Shown here in pieces: positions 54,193 to 64,000 of a stretch of DNA of 64,000 nt (the first letter of the stretch is position 1; the number at the start of each line of letters is the position of its first letter). The translations under genes were made by a program, and so were the position numbers. Source of the DNA: Allium sativum (Eukaryota; Streptophyta; Magnoliopsida; Asparagales; Amaryllidaceae). The notes beneath the pieces were generated by a model. The model saw nothing but the letters and a program-made list of their open reading frames with translations, had not been told where the DNA came from and ran no database searches. The stretch lies in contig JASFAX010000020.1 of assembly GCA_030737875.1 (NCBI GenBank), forward strand, positions 29,402,688 through 29,466,687, in the 5' to 3' direction.

Positions 54193-56514
54193 CTATCTTG
54201 GAGAAGTCCTGATAAACTTACGATAATATCCAGCTAACCCCAAGAAACTTCTTACATCTGTTGCATTCTTGGGCGTAGGCCAATCCTGTACCGTAGCCAC
54301 CTTCGCAGGGTCCACGGCAATACCATTCTCTGAAACAACATGACCCAAGAATCTCACTTCCCTTCTCCAAAAGTGACACTTAGAGAATTTCGCTTTCAAT
54401 TGGTGTTTGCTCAACACCTCCATCACTATCCTCAAGTGTCCCTTGTGTTCCTCCTCTGTCCTTGAGTAAACAAGGATATCTTCCACGAACATAAGAACAA
54501 ACTTATTCAACTGATCTCTGAATACTCGATTCATAAGATCCACAAAATAGGCTGGTGCATTGGTCAACCCAAATGGCATGACCAACCACTCATAAAATCC
54601 AGACGGCGTCCTAAATGCCGTTTTCGGAACACTCTCATCTGCTACTCGAAGCTGATGAAATCCTGTCGCGAGTTCAAACTGGGAGAACACTCTTGCCCCT
54701 TCCAGTTGATCAAACAAATCATCTATCCGCGGTAGAGGATACTTATTCTTCCTCGTTACCTTATTCAACTCGCGATAGTCCACACACAAACGAAGAGAAC
54801 CATCTGCCTTAGTGGCAAATACAACTGGTGCTCCCCACTCGGAGACACTTCTTCTAATAAATCCCTTCTTCAAATGATTGTTGACTTGCACCCCGAGCTC
54901 TCGCTGCTCCCGTGGTACCATACGACAAAGTGGCATCACTATAGGTCTGACATCTTTCACTAAATCAATACGCAACTCAATCTCTCGGTGTGGTGGAAGC
55001 CCGGTCACCTCCTCGAAGACGTCCGGATAGTGGCCAACCACAGGCACATCTGACAACTCATCCTGCGGGATGTCGAGGGAATTTACAAAACTAGCCATAA
55101 CCCCATCACTAGGTAGACTACCAAACGCTACCCTCCGCCCATCATCCGCCTTCACTGTCACCAAAAAGCCCTCACAGTCTACCACCACCCCGTATCTTTG
55201 GAGCCAATCGACTCCCAATATAATGCCATACCCAGTAAAGCCCAAAACAAAGCAATCACAAACAAACATACATCCATGACTCGATAAGACCAAATTCCTG
55301 CAAATCATACTAAGGCTAGTCGAACCACCAATCAGGTTCGCCACAACCAATGGTCTATCGACTATCTCGGGTTCCAGTCCCAACCTATCCACCAGATCAC
55401 TAGATATGAAGGAACGGGAAGCCCCAGTATCAAACAAAACTTGAACTGGTACATCATAAATAGAAATCATACCTTGAGTAACAACATTCTTTCCTTTCTC
55501 CGCCGCAGTTGGGGCATTCGACGAAGAAGGAACAACATCAATAGCAAATGCTTTCACAATCTGCTTCTCCTTAAGAGGTTGCAGACACTTATCCTTGAAA
55601 TGTACCACTTGACCACAGTTGAAGCACTTCTTATCCGCTGGCTTGGCCCGACAATCTTTAGCATAATGGCCCTTCTTACCACAGCTGAAGCACTCAACAT
55701 CCTTCTTACTCTTTTTATGGCTACCTTTAGATTGGTCCTGCTTCCTCTTATTCTGAGAGTTATTCTTACCTCCACCGCCTGCTTGCGGCTTTGGCCCTTC
55801 TGTAGATGCAGCCTCAGTTTTTGACTTGGGGTAAAGACTCTCTGATCTCAAATCTTTTACCACAATCGATTCAAAAGTCTCATCGATGTGATTGATAAGT
55901 CTTTTCCCCAAGTATCCATCCAAACCAGTAATGAACTTCTCATTCTTCTTCTCAGGAGTATCGATAAGAGATAGTCCATACTTTGACAATGTGTCGAACT
56001 CAGCAATATAGTCAGAAACTGCCCTACCACTCTGCTTGAGTTCCAAGAACCTCTTAAACAACACTGACTTCTGGGCAGCTGGAATGAACTTCTCGCTAAA
56101 GCAAGCCTTGAACTGATCCCACGTAACCTGATCTTCTGGAGTAGCTGTTCTAATGGCATTCCACCAATTCATTGCTCGCCCTTGCAGCTGACGTGACGCT
56201 AGCCTTCTCTTCATCGCATCTTCAAGACCCAAGTCATCGAAGATACGGTCACAGCTATCCATCCAGTCTTGAACGTCTGTGGCCGATTCCGTCCCGTGGA
56301 ACGGCTTCCCACCAAGGTTAGTGTAATCCTTGCACAACTTGGCAAAATAGACCCTAGGCGCCTGCACTACTGGGCCAACATCAACTCCGGGATTGGGAAC
56401 TGCCCCTTGCACTTCTCTAAGCATGTCTCTCATGAGGTTAGTAAACATCGCCCTCATGTCATCGGCATTCCCATGGTTGGTCCCTCTACCAGCACCCCTC
56501 GTGTCTCAGCTCAT
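54193..56514 (-). pseudogene. Gypsy-A gag-protease-reverse transcriptase
   Basis: The likely original start is ATG 56514, but codon 3 is now TGA (56506-56508); the next ATG is at 56457. Order: Retrotrans_gag ('[20 protein letters not shown]'), two zinc knuckles ('[14 protein letters not shown]' and '[14 protein letters not shown]'), protease '[13 protein letters not shown]', then RT with '[20 protein letters not shown]' and '[11 protein letters not shown]'. The RT motif usually written F-[I/V]-D-D reads FVEDILVYS, and the block usually carrying 'xDLxxGFHQ' reads FELATGFHQ, so two normally aspartate positions are glutamate. It ends at a frameshift near 54210 after 'GYYRKFI'. Confidence 0.9.
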
Positions 56515-56702
56515 CGTCAATCTGAAAAAGGGAAACGATTAACGACCCCATAGTGGTGCTAGTGCAGTGCGACTTCATTCTTATACTACTAATAGTATAT
56601 ACATATATAGCTTTTGAAAACCAAAGTGATCACAAATACGCGCTCTTATATACGTACTATCTCTCCCTGGTGTCTTTCCCTAGGTTAACTACGCAACCTA
56701 GA

Positions 56703-56714
56703 GCTCTGATACCA
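56703..56714 (-). promoter_or_regulatory. Primer-binding site, iMet type (gypsy-A)
   Basis: Minus strand TGGTATCAGAGC, two to three bases from the end of the 5' LTR (56717), followed by TCTAGGTTGCG. Confidence 0.9.
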
Positions 56715-56716
56715 AG

Positions 56717-59312
56717 TGTGACGGCCCGCCCCGCACTAACCAACATTTACTCCAAAAATGCGCTGTACACATGTCCAGTTAGCACGGAACGGGTTGTCAG
56801 AAGGAAAAAGGAAGAAGGAAATGAACTAACAAAGAACCTGTAGAACGTCTCACAATGCATAGAATAAAATATAATAGTAACATACTTGACATAAAACAGG
56901 TGAGACAGTGCATAAGCTGAAATAACTAACATGGCAGCGGAAAATGTAAGTACAACTTATGATCCAAAGTTAAACATTATTACAACTTTTCAAACTGTCT
57001 CAAAGCAAAAGCAAGATAAAGGAGGCACACTACTGATGCCCAAGTAGCGACCGCCAACGACACAGGAAGAATATCTATATAATACGTAGAAGCCTCATGC
57101 CCGCCTCCGAATCAGCTACTCGCGCATCACCAGCTAACCTGTCTCTAGTCTGCTCGTGTGAGCACCCAGAGTAATAAGAGGAGACATAAAACTCTGGGTC
57201 AGACATAAAGCCTGGTATGAGCGATAAGCATCTAAAGTGAACAATAACAGGTAGACTAGAAACATACCTAAACCTGGACCTGCAACCAAAGAGTTAGCAC
57301 TACATACTGTACAACACTCTAAGGTGCCATATCAACGGTGTAAAGATACGGAGGTGGGGGGGGGGGGGTGTACATGTCATAGTGATGGCAAACAATCAAA
57401 CATAGCAACCATCCTCACATCTCTCACTCAGTGCATAAAGCATACGATATTCACCACTTCGATCACCCCACATGCCTTGTTACGATCACTCTGCCCCATG
57501 AAGTCATAAATGGCTTCACTGCACTGATAACGTAGCCATTAATCCTTTGCTATGTCCACTTGTCCCATGGTGTTATTCACCCCATCTGCGCTGGCTCATA
57601 GCCTTACCAATTCTTACTATGTCCACTTTCCCCATAAAGTTATTCACCCCATCTGCGCTGGCTCATAGTCTTACTACGCATCACCTTGCCCCTCGAGTCG
57701 TAATGACTCTACTGCACTGATAACGTAGTCCATCATCCATTTTTAGTGGTGAATCGAAGTTATGAACGTCGACAAATCCTTCGCACACGTCCTGTAGCAA
57801 AGCCCAATCATGAAGTGAACTCATCCGTTCCCAACTGGATCCTGAGCTCTAACTTCCCATATTGGACTACCTTTGCATCTCGAGTTATTGGTCAAATTCG
57901 GGTTCGGGTCGGGTCCTTTTCAAACCATCGGTTCGGGTCGGGTGTCTGCGTTGCGTTAGCTCATGGTCCTCCTCTGGCACGGTTCGGTTCGGGTCCTCTT
58001 CATCGCTTCGGTTCGGGTCGGGTGTCCTTCTTCGGGTCGGGTTGGGTGCCATCTCCCATCCAGTTAGTGCTTCCGCTCCGATCCGCTCCCTTGTTCTTCA
58101 CGTGCTCCGATCCGATCCTCCTCCTTTATTCGATCCGATCCCTCCTCCTTTATCCGATCCGATCCCAGTTCAGTTAGCGTGGCCTTCCTTTTTGCCAATT
58201 TTCTCGAGTGTCAGGTTCCGATCCGATCGAATCCCTTGCCCAGTTCAACATATCCGATCCGAGCCCCCATATCCGATCCGATCCGAAACCTGCACTGCGT
58301 TCTGAAACTGTTCCAGCAAGTGTTTACGCCATTCGACGACGTTTTTGACCATTCTAACTATTGAAATCAATCACAAAGCATATCATACAGTCATAACAAC
58401 ATGCATAATCAACAACAAACATCAAAACGTTAATATGATAGGTTAAAATGGATCATACATACCCAAAACCCCATATTTCCCCTTAAGCATGTTTAGGTGA
58501 AACTAATGATAGGATTAGCAAAACTTAACCAAATTAACCCAAATTCATATCAGAGGTCTAAAACATCATTTAAGAATTTATGAACATTTCCCCCGAATTT
58601 ATTAGTGTATAAATTCGCTAATTACCACTAATTACGCTTAATTAGCCATAATTAGTGCAAAACTATGCAAATCACTCACCTAGCCACAAATAAACTAAGT
58701 TCTGAAATAAATCTCTGATTTGATGTGAATCCCAATGCTAAACAACAGCTCCAATGTTTATTTGGTGTAGATCTCCCTTGATTAGATGTTGCTAAGCTTA
58801 AACCTTGATCAAAAGAGGATTTGGAGGTGATTTAGAGGTTGAATGCGATTTTTAGGGTTCTTTGGTGATAAGTGGAGGCTAGAAAACTAAAATGGAATGA
58901 TTCTCTACTTCATTTCAGCCTCCCCATAACCCTAATCCCGAAATGGGTTATGGGCCTACTAAATAATCACCCTATTTGGCCCGATTAAGCAGTTTTTCAC
59001 CTTCCAAACATTATATCAGCCATATCTCCCAAACGGTAAGTCCGTTTGGCTATTATAACCACTCTAGGGAAAGGTAAATCATCAAACGAGTCTAATGGAA
59101 GTGGTTTCAGATCAAAATTCCTTTCCAATCAAAAGTTATGGCCAAAACAAGATCAGCTAGGGGCAAAATGGTCATTTAAAAATCGACAAAAATTATGAAC
59201 ATGGCAAATGACTGTAATGGATATTTCCTAAAGTTACATGACCATACGACTTCACATGGGAAAGAAATAAATATTCTACGATCCCCCGATGCGTATAATA
59301 CGAGTTGTTACA
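56717..59312 (-). repeat. 5' LTR of gypsy-A, 2596 bp
   Basis: Uninterrupted copy. Plus-strand start TGTGACGGCCCG, end GAGTTGTTACA. It serves as the reference for the CACTA empty site at 58064-58066. Frames such as 57746-58177 match frames in the other LTR only because the LTRs are copies; they are not genes. Confidence 0.95.
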
Positions 59313-59317
59313 GGAAA

Positions 59318-62300
59318 ACTTTCTTCAACAAAAGTTAATCGTAGATCTCTAAGCCTCAACATCCAGAGTTGACAAAAACATGGCACATAGTGAGGTCTAT
59401 TAGGCAACGCTAATTAGGATAACTTCGCCGCCCTTTTAAGTTTTCTCACTATATGCCGATAAGTGGAGGATGCGGGCGCCCTGAGTGGCTTGTCAGTTAG
59501 GACTAGGGCAATGACATATTCGGGTAGTGCACCACTTGGAAGTAGATCGGCGTATCTATTTCGGCCTTACCAGTCGTGGGGGGGGGGGGGGGGGGGGGGT
59601 GTGGGGAGCATGGTCCATGGTACTTCCATCTAGAGGAGTTTTGTAAAGAAAGATAGTCCATTACCTTGCAATCCAATAGAAATCCATTTCCCTAAGAGCT
59701 CATGGATTCTAATGTAGAGCCCCAAAGAAATTTTTGGGTACATAATTTAATTAATGCAACAATTTTTTATTTCTATAAATTATTTTATTAGGTTTTATCT
59801 TGTATGTCATTAAAAATAATATCAGACAATTGCGACTTAGCAAAGATTTAGTTACCATAAAATAAAAACCTATGCTATGTTTTTGTGTGGTCATTGTCTT
59901 ATGGGATACCCTTAATTTTGAATGACGAACTTAATTTTTTCACACCAGCCCCATAATTGACTCGAAGTTGTTTTCCCATAAACTTTGGGTTCCTCAATTT
60001 TCATTTGGCAACTTAGTAGCTCGGGTTTTAGTTGGAACAATTAGATGGAGATTGAGGATGAGGTATATGAAGAACACGATTTTTCCAACTTTTTCTTGAA
60101 TTTTTTAAGCATTTATGAGGATAGGTTCTATAACTTTCCAAGCTGATAAAATTTCACTCTGATAAACAAAATTAAAGTTTCCGCTTTAACGATTTTATAT
60201 GATGAATATGTACACATTTTTCCATTGTATAAGATTCAGATCTTTCTTCATTCTAACTATTTTCTTTCTTACAACAAATTTTTTTTCTTCTCCTACACTT
60301 GTTTTTGCAGCAAAAAGCAGGTCAGTTAGCTTATGACCAATCCAAACCATTTTGGTCGACATTAGTGGAACAAAGTGATCCCTATTTGTGTGTCCCAATG
60401 GATAATCACCACTAACATTCTTGGCTAACTATATTGGATCACAATGATAAAGGTTTGGACTCAAATAACATATGACCATCCTTGATTCTTTTGTTGGAAA
60501 TGGTGAGCCAGATTAACACTTGTCTAAAGCAAGATTTCCATGCGGATATTAATTCATAATACCTGTCTCAATTTTTGAAATTATTGGAAGACGAATTGTA
60601 AAATGGCTTGGTCATTCATCCTTAACAAGCGGTTTGAAATCATGTAAAGGACATGAGAGCCCAGCTTACCAACCAACATTACGCCAAAATCTCCTAGCTT
60701 ATTCTTTTCCTTACAAAAATAACTAAGTTCATGCTCAATAAAACATTATGGCATAACAATTTTTAAGAACATAAAGCTTAATTTATAAAAAAAGGAAAAA
60801 GAAGATTCAAGAGAAAAATTGAACTATGATATACTCATATGAACCATGATCATTCAATATATAATGAATTGTTTGTAAGTCCGAAAGGAATCATAAATGA
60901 TAAAACAATATATGTGCTTGAGCTTGGGACACATCAAAATTGTCCAAGAATGTGCTAATTTTTTAAAACACATGAATATAGAACACTTTTAATCTAGTAA
61001 AAAGAATTCTTAAGCAAAATCAAGTAAGTAAACCATATGATATTGATGTTAATAGGTTTGTTAATACTCTCATAGCATGGGTTGGCAGAGTGGTTTCCAA
61101 CGACTCTATCCCATTGTGTTTCTTCTCAAGTGCAAGAAATATCCCCCTACACTTGTTAGTTTCCTAACATTATTTGGAAGTTTCTGGGTCAGGCTACATG
61201 AGAGGGAAAAGATGAGGAGGTTTGAAGGGCTAGATTAGAGTTCAGCACATGACTTGTTGTAATGTTAGTGAGATATATTCCCGATACCATCCATTTGATC
61301 CTAACCACCCGCATCTCCAATTAAGTTGCAGTACATGAGCTACCCTTTTCTTATCATTCCTTTTAGATTCCACACATTTTTCCTTGTTTGAATTCAAAAG
61401 CAGTTTTCTTTGCATAATTTAAAGGAGACATGTACTCAAATTCCTTCATTTTGGATGCCAATATCCCACTACATAAGAACGTGCTGCCTCAAATGACAAA
61501 AATAACATAGTTAGAAACAAAGCCAGCTTTATAAAGGTTAACAATGATATAAGCGTGTAAGCGGGAGAGTATGGGTGCTAATGGGGGTCGGATGGCTTCA
61601 TGATGCCTTGAAATAATAATTGATCACCAATTTAGGCTAAATTTCTACTAGAGATTCTTAGTCCCTATTGTCCAACCTAAGATTGTGATTCAGAAACATC
61701 AATATTTGAAAGTGCAAAAGGCTCTTCCTCTTCTTATTTTATGCAAAAACATGTTTTATAGCTTTGTCTTTATCTGGAATAGGTTGAGTAGTTTGGCCCA
61801 CACCTCCACAAAAGTGTTCCTCTTTCCTACGCTCCATGGTAGTGTGACAACTCCTTGGGACTACAAGCCTATGCATTCCCCCTTTGTTGTTCAAATAATA
61901 TCATTCTCCAAAACCATTTTAGCATTCGATCTCGCTACTAATAACTTTACACGAAACCAACTCCTACCTCTTGGTTCTTACTATCATAGTGGGAAGAATT
62001 TAAAGATGGCTACCTGTCAATACAATGCCTGCTATGGTGGATTGGGAAGAAAGGGTGTCTTTTGTTTTTCCAATTGCTGAATTTCTCTCCTTCTTAGCTT
62101 TAGAAGAAATTTAGAAAATGGGTTGTCTGCCCTTCTTGATTGAATTACCCTAATTCAACAGCCTAAATTGCCTTTAATTATCACCAATTACAAGTCTGGG
62201 CCCATTGTCGTATCTCTTTATGGATTCGCTAAAGCCTATGCAGCATCTTATCCAAATCTTTTCATATGCCATTTTAACAACTCTTGGAAGAATAACCTAA

Positions 62301-62530
62301 AAGAAAGAATATAAGACATCTAATTATATGTTCACAATACAAGATATATGGAATATGAAATATGACCATCTAACTAGCTTGTTATAGCATACAACAACCA
62401 ATTTGATAGGAAGTTGGGGAAATTTTATACTCCCTTATAAGTATGGAATATAAGATACTTAGAACGACATTGTTGTTTGGGTGCAAATGGAACAAAGCAA
62501 TGTTTACGTAGACCAAGATCCCTACGATCC
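59318..62530. other. Anonymous sequence, no supported gene
   Basis: About 3.2 kb that I cannot assign. It has a 22-base G run at 59578-59599. Short frames such as 60195-60398 (minus, 67 aa) and 61685-62080 (plus, 131 aa, with a possible degenerate continuation to about 62290) show no domain I recognise. It could be decayed retroelement interior or single-copy DNA. Confidence 0.5.
59578..59599 (+). repeat. Poly-G tract (22 bases)
   Basis: An uninterrupted G22 run followed by 'tgtgggg'. Length may be unreliable because homopolymers sequence poorly. Confidence 0.9.
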
Positions 62531-64000
62531 TGTAACACCCCGTATTTTCTTTGATATTGAATTAACGAATTGAAGAATAATTAATTTTTAGAAAAGGAAT
62601 TAAGGGAAACAGGTAACGCCATTGCGTTCATCTCGGAATTCTACTTGAGATAGAGTCCGAGTTTGTGTGAATCGGGCTCCGTATGAAGAAGTTATGGAGT
62701 TCGGAAGATTTCAAGTTTAATCATAAAATAATAATTAAATAATAAATTCAGTTTAAAATTCGAAATTTGCCCAGAACAGCAAGGTGGGAAATTTCCTGCC
62801 AAGGGGAGCCAACTTAGGTGTCGACATAGGTGACTGATGTAATGACAACTATCATGCCTACGAGACTGTTGTGACTGACATAATGAAACCTATCATGCCT
62901 ATGAGACTGTTGGATTGACATAATGGAGCCTATTATTCCTATAAGATTGTCGTGATTTATATGATAGAACTTATCATGTTGAACATCCTATGCCTATGAG
63001 ACTATTGTGACTGATATGACAGAACTTATCATGTTGTATATCCTATGCCTGTGAGACTATTGTGATTGATACAATGGGACTTATCATGTTGTACATCAAA
63101 ATTAGTGATTCTCTTAAGTCCGATTCTATCTAACATTTATACCTATGGTTTATATTGCGTGTCCACACTTATTGTTAATGTACAACATTTAAGCATGATC
63201 CTTGAATTGGGTACACCTTTACATGCCTATTTTTCCTTATGTCAATTCTTATGTTCCTTCTCCATCTTTCCTATTTTATTTTCTTTTGTGAATACTAAGT
63301 TCATTCGGAACTTAGATTGAATCTCGTTGTACTGCAATTATAACGTTGGAAAATTGGGTATAATTTGATTTAGTAAACTTTGGCACAGCAAGTGAATGTG
63401 ATGTAAAACTTTCACCGACTTCACTTGGGAAATACTGACATAAAACTTGGACACATATGACAAATATGTAAATTGGCAAAAGATGAACTTGCCTAACCCG
63501 AGTTTAGATTGAGTTGCAGTGTAAGGCTGCCCGGAACCGCCCGGCACATCCAGTGACCGCAACAATATAGATATAATGTGAGAAATTAGCGCATTTAGCC
63601 CAAAAACCCGAGGTTAGGTTGAGTTACGCTGTAAGGCTGCCCGGAACAGCCTGGCACATCCAGCGACCGCAACAATATAGATCTAATGTGAGAGGTTGGT
63701 GGTTTAATGAATGAATTAAAGCTAAGGAATAGACTGGCTAAGAATGGTAGGGTTAAGTTAAATAAGGCAACCCTTAACCAATACAAGATGTTAATTAAAT
63801 AGATGGGTGGGGTTAGGTTAATTTGAAAACACTTAACCGTTATAACATGTTGATTAGGAAACCCTAGTAACGAGGACCAATTTCAGCAGTAACCCACATA
63901 GATGTATCACCGTACCCTGAACTATGTAGGGTGGGGCACAATTACTGGGCTGATTATAAGCGGTCAAAATAGCGGTGGGTGGTGCAGCAGTGTGGGTTCC
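62531..64000 (+). mobile_element. Partial LTR of family B, plus orientation
   Basis: Starts TGTAACACCCCGTATTTTC, the mirror of the minus-oriented copies, followed by 'gaattaagggaaacaggtaacgc' type sequence, the paired 'ggctgcccggaac' repeat (about 63500-63690) and the 'ggttaag/cttaacc' units near 63725-63850. No polypurine tract precedes it, so it is a 5' LTR or solo LTR. It runs off the window. Confidence 0.75.

Larger units (their letters stand above)
42045..59312 (-). mobile_element. Complete Ty3/gypsy (Tekay/Del-like) element with nested CACTA insertion
   Basis: Target duplication GGAAA on both sides (42040-42044 and 59313-59317). The left (3') LTR is 42045-51981, split by a CACTA element; the right (5') LTR is 56717-59312. 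Both read TGTGACGG...GTTGTTACA on the plus strand. The interior (51982-56716) has an iMet primer site, gag-pol in gypsy order on the minus strand, and a polypurine tract. Many stops and frameshifts make it inactive. The first ~260 aligned LTR bases differ at about a dozen positions, mostly C/T or G/A, so it is considerably older than the copia element. Confidence 0.96.

Noticed and set aside
57746..58305. Frames similar to those at 43071 and 50566
   Set aside because: Similarity is simply LTR-to-LTR homology within the gypsy-A element; no domain.
61685..62080. 131-aa plus-strand frame
   Set aside because: Composition and lack of motifs do not support a gene; a better start or exon structure was not found.

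Overview
The window looks like transposon-packed intergenic DNA from a flowering plant, probably a eudicot; I cannot name the species. It is AT-rich, and I found no host gene, tRNA or rRNA that I can support. Every confident coding sequence belongs to a transposable element: Ty1/copia, Ty3/gypsy (a Tekay/Del-like chromovirus and a Tat-like gag), a plant CACTA (En/Spm) transposon, LINE-like DUF4283 remnants, and hAT-type MITEs. Primer-binding sites are mostly of the tRNA-iMet type (core TGGTATCAGAGC), as usual in plants. LTR-A, LTR-B and LTR-C are local names used here.

Layout, left to right. 1-2913: an LTR of gypsy-like family B (minus orientation), cut by the window edge. 2914-4480: LINE-like remnants with two tandem 3' tails. 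4973-5383: a hAT MITE with a perfect 8-bp target duplication. 5533-11195: a complete, very young copia element (760-bp LTRs differing at 2 positions, target duplication ACAAG), broken by one frameshift. 11.2-16.4 kb: mostly anonymous DNA with a 44-bp tandem duplication, a decayed TCCG-rich element, and a ~0.8-kb tandem duplication of which one copy carries a small MITE. 16.5-17.35 kb: a decayed copia RNase H remnant on the minus strand. 18006-23317: a very long LTR (LTR-C) full of AT-rich tandem arrays, possibly holding a Helitron. 23318-31140: a minus-strand family-B element with a 4.2-kb LTR and a short decayed gag-protease interior. 31141-36850: a decayed LTR-A fragment split by a complete 3.7-kb non-autonomous LTR element (target duplication ACAGT). 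36851 to about 39.85 kb: a decayed Tat-like gag, its primer site and part of its LTR. 42045-59312: a full-length minus-strand Ty3/gypsy element (2.6-kb LTRs, target duplication GGAAA) whose left LTR is split by a complete 7351-bp CACTA transposon (43387-50737, target duplication TTA). 59.3-62.5 kb: anonymous sequence. 62531-64000: another family-B LTR, plus orientation, running off the window.

The nesting gives a clear order: the gypsy-A element inserted first, its LTRs diverged, then the CACTA element jumped into the left LTR; the other LTR preserves the empty site. The CACTA element carries two minus-strand genes: a tnp2-type transposase with one single-base frameshift, and an apparently intact seven-exon Transposase_24/TNPA-like gene.

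I did not find a convincing new biological system. The most noteworthy structures are the palindromic 25-bp repeats in the copia LTR, the expanded GGTTAAGT...ACTTAACC hairpin array in one LTR-B copy, the large inverted repeats upstream of the CACTA transposase gene, and two Asp-to-Glu changes in the gypsy-A reverse transcriptase motifs.
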